Part shown: one piece after another, positions 16,756 through 26,800 of the stretch | How positions within the stretch are numbered: the stretch's first letter is position 1 | Layout of the letters: every line of letters begins with the position of its first letter | Source of the DNA: an uncultured Porphyromonadaceae bacterium | Lineage (GTDB): Bacteria > Bacteroidota > Bacteroidia > Bacteroidales > Muribaculaceae | Assembly (NCBI GenBank): GCA_902491625.1 | Contig: CABUIO010000002.1 | Location: 145,457-209,456, forward strand | Direction of reading: 5' to 3' | DNA length: 64,000 nt | Translations under genes and position numbers: made by a program | The notes under the pieces: generated by a model | Database searches by the model: none | Told to the model about the DNA's origin: nothing | Seen by the model: only the letters and a program-made list of their open reading frames with translations

Positions 16756-18627
16756 ATGACTGACAAGACCAATGTAAAAACACTTGACAAAGTGGTGGTG
16801 AGATTTTCCGGCGATTCCGGCGACGGAATGCAGCTGGCCGGCAACATTTTCTCAAATGTATCGGCCGGAGTCGGCAATCAGATTTCCACATTCCCGGACT
16901 ATCCGGCGGAGATCCGCGCCCCGCAGGGTTCGCTCAGCGGCGTATCCGGATTCCAGGTGAGCGTGGGCAAAGGTGTCCACACTCCCGGCGACGAGGCCGA
17001 TGTGCTGATAGCCATGAATCCGGCGGCGCTCAAAACCAATCTGCGCTATCTCAAGGCCGGCGGAGTAGTGATCGTGGACAGCGATTCCTTCGATGCCGCA
17101 CACCTCAAGAAAGCCGAGTATGCCACCGACGATCCTATCGCCGAACTGGGCGTGGATCCCAAGCAGGTGATCATGGTGCCCATGACCACACTGCTCAAGG
17201 AGACCCTTGCCGATTCGGGACTCGACAACAAGAGCATCATGAAGTCCAAGAACATGCTCGCCTTAGGTCTTGTCTGCTGGCTCTTCGACCGTCCGGTCGA
17301 GAGCGTGCTCCACAAGCTGCAGCAGAAGTTCGCCAAGAAGCCTGCCGTCTACGAGGCCAACGCCAAGGTCGTGCAGGCAGGATGGGACTACGGCCACAAC
17401 ACCCATGCCTCCGTGAGCACATATAAGATAGAGACCGAAGACTCGCGTCCGGGCATATACACCAACGTTACCGGCAACACCGCGACAGCTTGGGGACTCA
17501 TCCTCGCTTCCGAGAAGAGCGGACGTCCTCTCTTCCTCGGCTCCTATCCCATCACTCCGGCCACCGACATCCTCCACGAGCTTGCCAAGCGCAAGGATCT
17601 GGGCGTCAAGGCCTGCCAGATGGAAGACGAAATCGCGGGCGTATGCTCGGCCATCGGCGCATCCTACGCCGGACATCTCGCCGTGACATCGACGTCGGGT
17701 CCGGGACTCGCCCTGAAGAGCGAGGGCATCGGACTGGCCGTAATCGCCGAACTGCCGCTCGTGGTCATAGACGTGCAGCGCGGCGGCCCCTCCACGGGAC
17801 TCCCCACAAAGACAGAACAGACCGACCTGCTGCAGGCCCTCTACGGCCGCAACGGCGAATCGCCCATATGTGTGCTTGCTGCAGCAAGCCCCACCGACTG
17901 CTTCACCATGGCATTCGAGGCCGCTCGCATCGCGCTTCAGCACATGACTCCGGTGATCCTGCTCACCGACGCTTTCATCGCCAACGGATCGTCGGCATGG
18001 CGCATCCCCGACGGCGAAGACTTCCCCGAGATCCACGCGCCGTTCGTAAAGCCGGAACAGCTTGAGGCAGGATGGCGTCCCTACGACCGCGATCCTCAGA
18101 CCAAGGTGCGCTATTGGGCAATCCCCGGCACCGAGAATGCCATGCACCGCGTCGGAGGTCTGGAGAAAGACTTCAAGACCTCGGTCATCAGCACCGACGG
18201 CGCCAACCACGCCCTCATGGTCGAGACACGCCGCGAAAAGATCCGCCGCATCGCCGACGACATCCCCGCCCTGAAATTGGGCGGCGACACCCAGGCATCG
18301 ACAGTGCTCGTCGGCTGGGGAGGCACCTACGGACATCTGCTCACCGCATGCAACGAGCTGAACGCCGGCGGCACTCCCGTGGCTCTCGCCCACTTCCGCT
18401 ACATCAATCCTCTTCCGGCCAACGCCCTTGAGGAACTCAGCCGTTTCGACCGCATCATCGTGGCCGAGCTCAACACCGGACAGTTTGCCGACTATCTCCA
18501 GTCGAAACTCCCCGGCAAGCTCGTGCAGCGCATCAACAAGGTGGAGGCTCAGCCCTTCCTCGTGCGCGAGATCGTAGACGGCGTGAAAGCCATTGCCGAA
18601 GGAAAAACAGAAGCCGAAGAACTCTAA
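16756..18627 (+). CDS. korA: 2-oxoacid:ferredoxin oxidoreductase, alpha (gamma-alpha fused) subunit
   Basis: 623 residues. The N-terminal gamma-type domain (VVRFSGDSGDGMQLAGNIFS, FPDYPAEIRAPQGSLSGVSG) is fused to the pyrimidine-binding domain (LFLGSYPITPATDILHELA, CQMEDEIAGVCSAIGASYAG, VIDVQRGGPSTGLPTKTEQ), followed by domain II near residues 510-600. With KorB it oxidatively decarboxylates 2-oxoglutarate (or another 2-oxoacid) to acyl-CoA and passes electrons to ferredoxin. This is the normal oxygen-sensitive replacement for 2-oxoglutarate dehydrogenase in anaerobic Bacteroidales, and it can also run in the reductive direction. korB follows after 21 bases. Substrate choice between 2-oxoglutarate and other keto acids is inferred from the fused architecture. 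Confidence 0.93.
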   Translation: MTDKTNVKTLDKVVVRFSGDSGDGMQLAGNIFSNVSAGVGNQISTFPDYPAEIRAPQGSLSGVSGFQVSVGKGVHTPGDEADVLIAMNPAALKTNLRYLKAGGVVIVDSDSFDAAHLKKAEYATDDPIAELGVDPKQVIMVPMTTLLKETLADSGLDNKSIMKSKNMLALGLVCWLFDRPVESVLHKLQQKFAKKPAVYEANAKVVQAGWDYGHNTHASVSTYKIETEDSRPGIYTNVTGNTATAWGLILASEKSGRPLFLGSYPITPATDILHELAKRKDLGVKACQMEDEIAGVCSAIGASYAGHLAVTSTSGPGLALKSEGIGLAVIAELPLVVIDVQRGGPSTGLPTKTEQTDLLQALYGRNGESPICVLAAASPTDCFTMAFEAARIALQHMTPVILLTDAFIANGSSAWRIPDGEDFPEIHAPFVKPEQLEAGWRPYDRDPQTKVRYWAIPGTENAMHRVGGLEKDFKTSVISTDGANHALMVETRREKIRRIADDIPALKLGGDTQASTVLVGWGGTYGHLLTACNELNAGGTPVALAHFRYINPLPANALEELSRFDRIIVAELNTGQFADYLQSKLPGKLVQRINKVEAQPFLVREIVDGVKAIAEGKTEAEEL

Positions 18628-18648
18628 CCCTAAAGAGACTCTAAGAAA

Positions 18649-19674
18649 ATGGAAAACGAAAACAAATGCGCCTTCCAGGCCTCCGACTATAAGAACGAAC
18701 AGAACGCCCGCTGGTGTCCCGGATGCGGCGACCACGCCATCCTCGCCACTCTCCACAAGGCCATGGCCGACCTCGGAGTGGCTCCCCACAACACTGTGGT
18801 GATCTCGGGCATCGGATGTTCCTCGCGTCTCCCCTACTACATGAACACCTACGGCATGCACACCATCCACGGACGTGCAGCGGCGATCGCCACCGGCGTG
18901 AAGACCGCGCGTCCCGACCTCACGGTGTGGCAGATCTCCGGCGACGGCGACGGCCTCGCCATCGGCGGCAACCACTTCATCCATGCCGTGCGCCGCAATA
19001 TCGACATCAATATCTGTCTGTTCAACAACAAGATATACGGTCTCACCAAGGGTCAGTACTCGCCGACGTCCGCACGCGGATTCGTCAGCAAGTCCAGCCC
19101 TTACGGCACCACCGAGGATCCCTTCATCCCCGCCGAGCTATGCTTCGGCGCGCGCGGCAACTTCTTCGCACGCGCCTTTGACGTGAGCCTCGACACCTCC
19201 CGGGAAGTGCTCGTGGCCGCCGCACGCCATAAGGGAGCCTCCGTGGTCGAGATCCTCCAGAACTGCGTCATCTTCAACAACGGCATCTATGCCGGACTGA
19301 CAGCCAAGGAGTTCCGCGAGGAACGCACCATCCATCTACGCCACGGCGAGAAGATGCTTTTCGGCAAGAATATGGAGAAAGGCCTCGTGCAGGACGGATT
19401 CGGCCTCAAGGCCGTGACTGTCGGCGAAGGGGGCTACACCATCGACGACATACTCGTTCACGACGCCCACAATCCAGTGAACTTCCTCCAGCAGCAGCTT
19501 GCCATGATGGACGGCGAGACACTGCCGCTGGCCATCGGCGTGATCCGCGACGTCGAGGCTCCGACCTACGAGGCCGATGTCGAGAAACAGGTGGCCGAGG
19601 TAAGGGCTCGCAAGAACTTCTCGTCGCTGCGCGACCTCGTGACCCGCACCGTCGAGACCTGGGAAGTGAAATGA
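18649..19674 (+). CDS. korB: 2-oxoacid:ferredoxin oxidoreductase, beta subunit
   Basis: 341 residues. Binds thiamine diphosphate and partners KorA. Visible marks are the CPGCGDHAILATLHKA start, GIGCSSRLPYYMNTYGMHTI, the TPP/Mg motif GDGDGLAIGGNHFIHAVRR ending in NNKIYGLTKGQYSPTS, and a C-terminal region typical of KorB. It lies 21 bases downstream of korA in the same transcript, which ends at the hairpin at 19698-19726. No separate gamma or delta (ferredoxin) genes are present, which fits the two-subunit type. Confidence 0.94.
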   Translation: MENENKCAFQASDYKNEQNARWCPGCGDHAILATLHKAMADLGVAPHNTVVISGIGCSSRLPYYMNTYGMHTIHGRAAAIATGVKTARPDLTVWQISGDGDGLAIGGNHFIHAVRRNIDINICLFNNKIYGLTKGQYSPTSARGFVSKSSPYGTTEDPFIPAELCFGARGNFFARAFDVSLDTSREVLVAAARHKGASVVEILQNCVIFNNGIYAGLTAKEFREERTIHLRHGEKMLFGKNMEKGLVQDGFGLKAVTVGEGGYTIDDILVHDAHNPVNFLQQQLAMMDGETLPLAIGVIRDVEAPTYEADVEKQVAEVRARKNFSSLRDLVTRTVETWEVK

Positions 19675-19697
19675 CAAGTTGAAAAATCAAGAAGCTA

Positions 19698-19726
19698 AAG
19701 TCGGCCGCCGAATCGGCGGCCGACTT
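19698..19726 (+). terminator. hairpin terminator after korB
   Basis: A 13-bp perfect GC-rich stem (AAGTCGGCCGCCG pairs with its complement at 19714-19726) with a 3-base loop, 24 bases after the korB stop. The following T content is modest (ATAATGTTTCT). Confidence 0.7.
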
Positions 19727-19763
19727 ATAATGTTTCTATATATCTGACGTTTCTTTAGTAACT

Positions 19764-20552
19764 ATGGCAGCAGATCAGACAATATTATTCCATTCAACCA
19801 TATTCGGGCCGATACATTCGCGGCGCCTCGGCACGTCGCTCGGCGTCAACCTCTCACCTTCCGACGGCAAGGTGTGCAGCTTCGACTGCCTATACTGCGA
19901 GGCCGGATACAACAGTCAGGGAGCCGGAACCACCGGATTCCCGAGCCGCGAGGCCGTAGCCTCAGGCCTCCGCGAGAAACTCGACGCGATGCGCCGCGAT
20001 GGCAGCCCGCTCGACGTCATCACATTCTCCGGCAACGGCGAGCCGACGCTCCATCCGCAGTTTGCGGAGATTGTCGACGACACGCTCGCACTGCGCGACG
20101 AATATTATCCCGAAGCCAAGGTCAGCGTGCTCTGCAACTCCACACGCCTTGACCGCGAGGATGTCGCCGCCGCACTGCGACGCGTCGACAACAATATCCT
20201 CAAACTCGATTCCGCAGTGGAAGAGACGATGCGTCTCATCGACCGCCCGACGCAAAGTTCCTTTACGGTGGAAAAGGTTGTCGGCGAACTCGCCGTATTC
20301 GGCAAGGAGTGCATCATCCAGACCATGATGCTGCGCGGAACCCACGACGGAAAGACCGTGGACAACACCACTGACGCAGAGATCGACGCCCTCGCGGAAG
20401 CCTACAGAAAGATTCGCCCGGCCTCCGTGATGCTTTACAGCATCGACCGCTCCACTCCAGAGGAAAACCTACGCAAGGTCGAGCGCGAGGAACTCGAACG
20501 GATAGCCCGCCGACTCGCTGAGAAGTCAGGCGTAAAAGTCACTGTCAGCTAA
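19764..20552 (+). CDS. radical SAM protein (COG0731-like)
   Basis: 262 residues. The cluster-binding motif is C-x3-C-x2-C in VCSFDCLYCEAG (about residues 37-48). It is preceded by FGPIHSRRLGTSLGVNLSP, and the SAM-binding GNGEPTLHPQF follows near 90-100. This pattern (IxSRRLGxSLGVNL, TFSGNGEPTLHP) marks the radical SAM group often annotated as Fe-S oxidoreductase, COG0731. There is no SPASM or other auxiliary cluster domain. The reaction is not known; relatives act on small molecules or nucleotides. Its stop abuts the start of the membrane protein at 20553, so the two are likely translated together. It is unrelated to the RiPP maturase at 48444. Confidence 0.88.
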   Translation: MAADQTILFHSTIFGPIHSRRLGTSLGVNLSPSDGKVCSFDCLYCEAGYNSQGAGTTGFPSREAVASGLREKLDAMRRDGSPLDVITFSGNGEPTLHPQFAEIVDDTLALRDEYYPEAKVSVLCNSTRLDREDVAAALRRVDNNILKLDSAVEETMRLIDRPTQSSFTVEKVVGELAVFGKECIIQTMMLRGTHDGKTVDNTTDAEIDALAEAYRKIRPASVMLYSIDRSTPEENLRKVEREELERIARRLAEKSGVKVTVS

Positions 20553-21197
20553 ATGGATAAGGAAAAAGTCAAAGGCTTTTTAAGGAAAGGTGTCAGGAAC
20601 ATCATATATTTCGTGGCCTTCGCGGTCGCTTTCGTTGCCGCCGCCATCGGATGGGATTGCCACGAAGACACGCTCTCGCCGCTCTGGATCGGCCTTGTCA
20701 TGGCATTCATGGTCGCAGGACTCTTTGTTGGAGCGACATATTTCATCTTCGGATCGAGGGGGAAGAGTGTGCCTGTTCTCACAGCAATAGTTGTCTTTCT
20801 GTTCGCCGGAGGCATAGCGTTCGGCATTTTCTACGGCACAAACTTCTACACGGCAAAAAGCTCCGAAAGAGACACGATGAAAGTTCTCGTAACCAAGAAG
20901 GAGCACTATATCAAGATGGTAAGCAACCGCGTAGGACGCCGGGGAACGTCACGCGGACGACGCCCCGTGGATCACTACGAGCTTACGCTACAGCTGCCCG
21001 ACGGCACGGAACATGTCATCGAGATAAAAGGGAAGCAATACTCGGACATCTATAAGAACCGAGAATACGACATGCCGACAGCGCGGGGATGCTTCGGCAT
21101 GAAAGTGATGATAAAAGAGGGAATGGAGCTGATCGGTCCCGAACCGCGCAACCACCGCGACCGCCGCTGCCGCTACGTCGGTCGCCGCCCTCGCTGA
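20553..21197 (+). CDS. hypothetical membrane protein
   Basis: 214 residues. Three hydrophobic segments (about 16-35, 47-68 and 75-97: IIYFVAFAVAFVAAAIGW, LVMAFMVAGLFVGATYFIFG, VLTAIVVFLFAGGIAFGIFY) precede a soluble C-terminal domain that looks beta-rich (DHYELTLQLPDGTEHVIEIK) and recalls DUF3592-like modules. The very end (RNHRDRRCRYVGRRPR) is Arg-rich and may be a read-on extension into repeat sequence. It starts directly after the radical SAM gene stop (TAAATG), so the pair forms an operon. Function unknown. Confidence 0.72.
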   Translation: MDKEKVKGFLRKGVRNIIYFVAFAVAFVAAAIGWDCHEDTLSPLWIGLVMAFMVAGLFVGATYFIFGSRGKSVPVLTAIVVFLFAGGIAFGIFYGTNFYTAKSSERDTMKVLVTKKEHYIKMVSNRVGRRGTSRGRRPVDHYELTLQLPDGTEHVIEIKGKQYSDIYKNREYDMPTARGCFGMKVMIKEGMELIGPEPRNHRDRRCRYVGRRPR

Positions 21198-21250
21198 CCT
21201 TCCGGCGTCCGCAGAAAGACCCTGACAGGAAATCCGAAGGCGACCGTGTA

Positions 21251-21450
21251 GGGGCGCAAAATTTTGCGCCCGCCGCGACAACGCCGCGACGCTGAAAAGG
21301 CCTATAAGGCCTTTTCAAATTGTGCGTAAGCCAAATCTTTGCGGTGTAAGCAACCCATAAAGGGTTGTATATATGGGGAACGCTTCCGACGGAATCGCTT
21401 CGCCCATCCATCGGCTACTCATGAAGCAACCGCTGACGCGGTTGTCAATG
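21251..21450. repeat. dispersed palindromic repeat block
   Basis: First half of the 604-base gap 21198-21801. It contains a perfect 20-bp palindrome (GGGCGCAAAATTTTGCGCCC, 21252-21271), a hairpin GAAAAGGCCT-ATA-AGGCCTTTTC (21294-21316), AAGCAACCC/GGGTTGTAT motifs and CGCTGACGCGGTT. The same modules in the same order occur at 57215-57770. Non-coding. Confidence 0.8.
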
Positions 21451-21466
21451 TACGCAAGATAAAGAA

Positions 21467-21600
21467 GACAGTAACATCTAACAGACAGTAACATCTAATA
21501 TTGTACGTTATGGTTTAATCGAATGGTTCCTAATGGTTCCCCATGGTTCGCTAATCATGGTTAAGGATGGTTTGAAAAAATTGTTCGGGATTGTTCGGGA
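21467..21600. repeat. short direct repeats upstream of the tubulin-like operon
   Basis: GACAGTAACATCTAA occurs at 21467-21481 and 21484-21498. ATGGTT then occurs six times (21510, 21523, 21533, 21543, 21557, 21567), often at 10-base steps, followed by two adjacent copies of TTGTTCGGGA (21581-21600). Spacing near one helical turn would suit repeated protein binding on one DNA face, but this could also be simple repeat drift. Confidence 0.7.
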
Positions 21601-21665
21601 AAGCGTTCCGTCGTCGCCATTCGTCGGATTGTCGCGAACTTTCGGGGGTGCATGTCGGCGGGAGT

Positions 21666-21697
21666 ATTGCGTCTGTCGATTTTTTTTTGTAATTTTG
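21666..21697 (+). promoter_or_regulatory. promoter of the tubulin/actin-like module
   Basis: ATTG (21666-21669, one mismatch), 20-base spacer, TAATTTTG (21690-21697). Predicted start near 21704, about 98 nt before the ATG at 21802. Confidence 0.65.
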
Positions 21698-21801
21698 GCT
21701 CGTGTAAGCTTTTGCGAACACACTCATATCCCAAATCAAAATAAAAGAGCGTTAGTCTTTATAAAGGAAGGCTTTCCCCTCAACCCTGAGAATTCCGACA
21801 A

Positions 21802-22284
21802 ATGAAGCAGAAATATAAACTCATATTCGCAGTCGCGGCCGCGGTGGCAAGCATCCTTTTCATCGTGCTCGCCGGTCAGATATATCCTCATTTCTATCTC
21901 GGCGCCCCCGACGCGGAAGGCAATCTGGATTTCTTCCGTCAGGATCTGATCGACCGCGGCATGACGATGCCGCTGGCGCTGGCCACAGTCAGCATCCCGT
22001 GGGCTGCGGCAGTAATCTACTACTACGCCATCAATTCGGTGCATTTCGACCGCTGGTGGCACTGGCTGTTAGTGCTTGTCATCACCGCGCTGCTGACCTC
22101 CTACGCCGACTGGCAGTACATGAACGCCAAGTTCATCATCGAGGATCTGTCGGACGTCTATTCCCCTTATATGCTTGCCATGTCGGGATGGAACGCCGTG
22201 TGCGCGGCGTGCGTCTTTATCGTGGCATCCTACGGCATCCGCTGGTGGTCAAGCAACTGCCGCCACACCCCCATACCGCAGTGA
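21802..22284 (+). CDS. small membrane protein, first gene of the tubulin/actin-like module
   Basis: 160 residues with four likely membrane helices (about 6-26, 53-75, 83-103 and 127-150: LIFAVAAAVASILFIVLAG, LALATVSIPWAAAVIYYYA, WLLVLVITALLTSYADW, WNAVCAACVFIVASYGIRWW). The loops are short and partly acidic; no known domain is recognised. It lies 39 bases upstream of the tubulin-like gene and shares its promoter, so it may anchor the cytoskeleton-like proteins at the inner membrane. That role is inferred from position only. Confidence 0.75.
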   Translation: MKQKYKLIFAVAAAVASILFIVLAGQIYPHFYLGAPDAEGNLDFFRQDLIDRGMTMPLALATVSIPWAAAVIYYYAINSVHFDRWWHWLLVLVITALLTSYADWQYMNAKFIIEDLSDVYSPYMLAMSGWNAVCAACVFIVASYGIRWWSSNCRHTPIPQ

Positions 22285-22323
22285 TAAGAGTTTCAAACAC
22301 TTCCCCATCCCAAGACAATCCCA

Positions 22324-23838
22324 ATGAGACTGTTCATATTCGCGATAGGAGGCACCGGAGCGAGAGTGCTGCGTTCGCTGGCAATGCTGTCGGCGGCTGG
22401 AGCACGTCCGCTTGATCCCGTCACGGGCAAGCCTGTGGCGGAGCTTGAGATCGTGCCTGTCATCATCGACCCCCACAGAGCCAACGACGACCTGAAACGC
22501 ACCGAGGAGCTGCTCAATTCCTACCGGAAACTGCGCCGCTACATCCACGGCGACGCCAGCCGTGCGTCAGGCTTTTTCGCAACCAAGATCTCGACCCTGC
22601 GCAGCCTGACTCCCGACGCCGGCACCACGCTTGCCGACAGCTTCATCTACAATCTCTCGGCCGTGGAGCGCAAACGTTTCGGCGAATTCATCGACTTCAA
22701 CAGCCTCGACGAGCCGAACCAGGCGATGCTGCGGATGCTCTTCAGCGACGACCAGATGGACACCTCGATGAAGATCGGATTCGTAGGCTCGCCCAACATC
22801 GGCAGCGTAGCGCTCAACAGTTTCAAGGACAGCGAGGAGTTTCAGACCTTCTGCAACGTCATCGGCGCCGACGACCGCGTCTTCTTCATCAGCTCCATCT
22901 TCGGAGGCACCGGAGCCTCCGGATTCCCCATAGTGCTCAAGAACATCCGCAACGCCGACACCCTCAACGTCAGCAACAAGGGTGTCCTGACCTCCTGCCG
23001 CTGCGGCGCCCTGACGGTGCTCCCCTACTTCAACATCGAGCACTCCGACAGCAGCCCCATCAACAAGAGCGACTTCATCGTCAAGACGCGCTCGGCGCTC
23101 CACTACTACGACAAATCGCTCACCTCCGACGGCCGCGCGGCGCTCAACGCCATCTACTATCTCGGCGACAAAGAGACCTCAGCGCCCTACACCAACGATC
23201 CCGGCGAGCACGGACAGAAGAATGCCGCCCATCTCGTGGAGCTTGTCGGCTCGCTGGCGCCACTGCATTTCCTCTCCATCCCCGACGGCGACCTGCCGCA
23301 GGGCCACACCGAAGCTTTCGAATATGGCCTTGAGAAGGACACCGCCGATGTGACGCTCACCAACTTAGGACCTCAGACACGCGCCCTGATCGTGCGTCCG
23401 CTCCTGAAACTGCATCTGCTCTCGCTCTTTCTCGACAACAAATTCAGCGAGGTCATCGGGCGTGGCTTCACACAGGACACTCCTGCCATCAACCGCGACT
23501 TCCTCTCCACCGACTTCTACCGCACCCTCTCGCAACGCTTCTTGTCGCAATACTGGGACTGGCTGGAGGAGATGGACTCCAACCACCGCCACGTCACCTT
23601 CTTCGACCTCGACAACGCCATGCGTCTGGAGGAAATCGTCAAGGGCGTGGAACCCAAGCGCGGACTTTTCGGCTCCAGGCACTTCACCCACGACGAGATT
23701 TTCGCCGCCATCAACAGTGTCAGCAAGCGTCTCAACGGTAAATTCCGCAGCGAGCAGCTTCCGCTGAAACTCATGGGTCTCTTCGATGTGGCCGCCGACA
23801 ACCTCATCTCATCCAAATACAGATCAATCACCGAATGA
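22324..23838 (+). CDS. tubulin/FtsZ-like GTPase-fold protein
   Basis: 504 residues. The N-terminus FIFAIGGTGARVLRSLAML (residues 4-22) is a nucleotide-binding glycine loop of the FtsZ/tubulin type. PVIIDPHRANDD (45-56) sits where FtsZ has its second loop. FFISSIFGGTGASGFPIVL (187-205) contains the tubulin signature GGTG[AS]SG as GGTGASG at 194-200. The C-terminal 300 residues are divergent and helical. It is not FtsZ, and it matches best the loosely named tubulin-like group (Pfam Tubulin_2) linked by genome context to membrane remodelling; that assignment is from memory of motifs. It overlaps the next gene by 4 bases (ATGA), implying translational coupling with the actin-like partner. Whether it polymerises is unknown. 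Confidence 0.82.
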   Translation: MRLFIFAIGGTGARVLRSLAMLSAAGARPLDPVTGKPVAELEIVPVIIDPHRANDDLKRTEELLNSYRKLRRYIHGDASRASGFFATKISTLRSLTPDAGTTLADSFIYNLSAVERKRFGEFIDFNSLDEPNQAMLRMLFSDDQMDTSMKIGFVGSPNIGSVALNSFKDSEEFQTFCNVIGADDRVFFISSIFGGTGASGFPIVLKNIRNADTLNVSNKGVLTSCRCGALTVLPYFNIEHSDSSPINKSDFIVKTRSALHYYDKSLTSDGRAALNAIYYLGDKETSAPYTNDPGEHGQKNAAHLVELVGSLAPLHFLSIPDGDLPQGHTEAFEYGLEKDTADVTLTNLGPQTRALIVRPLLKLHLLSLFLDNKFSEVIGRGFTQDTPAINRDFLSTDFYRTLSQRFLSQYWDWLEEMDSNHRHVTFFDLDNAMRLEEIVKGVEPKRGLFGSRHFTHDEIFAAINSVSKRLNGKFRSEQLPLKLMGLFDVAADNLISSKYRSITE

Positions 23839-26800
23839 GCAACATACTTTCCTACAGCGACAACATCACCGGCTCGGACTGGATACGCCGCGACGCCTAC
23901 ACCGCCGACGACATCGACAAGATCGACGATCCCAACGGCGGAATGAGCGAATATCCGCGCACCGCCATCCCGAGTCCGTTCGCCCAGCTCGATCTGGTCT
24001 ACAACGCCTTCGAGCGCCTTGCCGCCCACAAGCTCGCCGGACTGCGTTCCGACCTGCGTCTGGCGAGCGACGCCCTCGACGTGGCGCAGCTGCTGTTCGA
24101 CTTCGCCAACCACTCGGGACGTCTGCGCATCGTGCGGTGGAATCCCTCTTCAGGACTGCAGCGGATGCTGTCCTCCGGAAGCGAGGATCATCGCCTCCTT
24201 GCCGAGACGCTGCAGCTCTTCATGACCTCCGACGCCGGCGCCTACAATTTCGACATGGCCGACGACTGGTATATCCTGATGTGCGACAACCGCGTGATAG
24301 GCTCGACCTCACCCTCCACCTTCACCATGGGTGCGCCGGGCGTAGGCACCATCGGCGACATCATGGTCGACGAAGGGGAAGCGCTCTTCGGACGTGTGCG
24401 CCACCTTTGGGAGCGCGACATCGAGTTCGGCGTCTATCTCACGCAATGGTTCAATGCCTTCCCCGAGATGCGCCGCAAGCTGAAAGCTGTCTACGACTAT
24501 CTGCTCGTCAATCTGGAGACTGCGCGGACACGCCGTCCCGAACTTTACGCCGCCTTGACGGAGCGTGTAGGCAATCCAAACGCCCTCGACATAGAGGCCG
24601 CCGCGGGACTGCGCGCTTCGCTTGAAACGCAATATTCACCCTTCACCGTGGCCGACGTAGCGCCGCGTGTGCTCGGCAATCCGCTCTACACACGCCGCAC
24701 CGCCGACCTTGAGGAAGCCGCCGGACAGAGCGACTTCCTGCTTCTCCCCTCCAAGGAGATGCCGCAGGGATTCCGGATGCCTCTTGTGCTCCGCGAGGGC
24801 TTCGTCAATCCTCCCGGCGAAAAATTCATCTACGTCAACAAGCCGTGGCGCGAGGACACTCCGGTGGTCTATCCCGACTGCCCGATAGAGGAGCGCGTCC
24901 TTCCCGGCACATCGCTCGAATATCCCTGGATCACGTCGCGCGATCTTCTCGACGACTGTCTCATCGAACTCGCCACCCCGATCGACACCGCCCACTTCCT
25001 CGACGCCTCGACAGCGCCGGGACGCGGCGGCAAAGGGTTCCTGCTGCCGGTCAAGCCGTTGTTCTTCAACTATTTCCCGGCAACCATGCTTGCCTCCGAG
25101 ATTGCTCCGGGCAAACCGATGCTCGAACTGCGCGACAACACCACCCACGTGCTCGCCATGCTCCGTGTGCCCGTGAGGAAAGGATATGTCGAGCTGCAGC
25201 GTGTCTATCGCCGTGTCAGCTCCGAAGCCGCCGCTTCCGACGGCATAGTGATGCCGCAGGTGCGTCTGAGCGCCGCAATCTTCCCCTTCGCCCGCACAGG
25301 CTCCGACGACATCTACAACGTCCGCCTCTTCGAGATGAATCCGGGCTACAAGGCCACTCTCAGCTTCCACAGCGACGCTCCCTCCCCCGAGGCTCCGGCC
25401 GACCCCGAGCCAACAGTGCGCTCCCACACAAAGTCAATGCGCACGAGCTATTACGAGACCGACCACGGCTTCGACCACATACGCGCCACGCTTGAGAGCA
25501 CCGACAACCGCACCATCCGCAGCGGCGTCATCCTCCCCCTGTGGCCCGACTATAGGCCTTCGGCCTCCAGATTCAATTTCGCAGTGGACTTCGGCACCAC
25601 CAATTCCCATGTGGAATACAGCATCGACGACTCGCCGGCGCGTCCGCTCCTGTTCGACCGCTCAGAAGAGGCCACGCTCGTGGCTACCCTCGACGCCGCC
25701 GGATCGCTGACACAGAGCGACACTCTGCTTGACATCGAGTTCCTGCCGCGCGAGATTTCCGGTCTCTACAGCTTCCCGCTACGCACCGCGCTGGCCGAGA
25801 ACCTCACCAACGACAAGCTCCCGCGCATCCTCCGGAGCGTCAACATACCCTTCCTCTACGAGCGCAAATCCTTCAACGGCTACAAGGTCAGCACCAAGCT
25901 GAAATGGGCGGGCGACACGCAGCTCTCCGAGCAGTTCCTGCGCGGCATCATGCTTCTTATCCGCGCCCGAGTCATTCTGAGTCAGGGCAATCCGCGCAAC
26001 ACACGCATCGTCTATTTCTATCCCGTCAGCATGCGACGCTCCATGCAGCTGCGCTACCGCACGCTCTGGGAACAGCTCTACATGCGCTACATCAGCTCCG
26101 CCTCCGCGCCCAACGTGACGGCGCTCCCCGAGTCGGTCGCTCCCGCCTTCTACTACGCCACAGCCTCGCGCGACGGCTCCAACTATGTCGGCATCGACAT
26201 CGGCGGCGGCACGACCGACGTCGTGGTGTACCGCGCCGACGACGAGCAGCTCCACTCCAACCTCCACTCCATCAGCTCTTTCCGCTTCGCCGGCGACACG
26301 CTCTTCGGCGACGGATTCGCCGGAGCCGACGCCGACCACAATCCGCTCGTGCAGCAGTATGCCAACTACTTCTCCAAGATGGTCAACCGCGAGAGCCGCA
26401 CCTCATATCTGGACGTGATCCTCTCCGACATCATGTCGCTCAAGCGCAGCGAAGACATCAACGCCTTCCTCTTCTCCATCGAGAACAGCGAGGCTCTGCG
26501 CCATCTCTCCCCGCTCGACCGGCGCCCCTACAGCTACAACGCCCTCCTCGGCGACGACGAGAACCGCAAGATTATCTTCGTCTATTTCCTCACCGCCATC
26601 ATTTATTATGTGGCCCGGCTGATGAAGGATCACGGACTTGAGATGCCCAAGCAGCTCTGCTTCAGCGGCACCGGCTCCAAAATTCTCAACATCGTCGGCC
26701 GCCGCGACACCATACGCGACTTCGCGCGCGCCATCATTGAGAAAGTCTACGACAGCAAGTATCCGTCGTCGGCAGCCTTCGACGTGCGCATGGAGCAGGA

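Noticed and set aside
17263..18984. 573-residue minus-strand open frame across korAB
   Set aside because: Antisense shadow; no signal, motif or promoter, and the opposite strand encodes the intact oxidoreductase.
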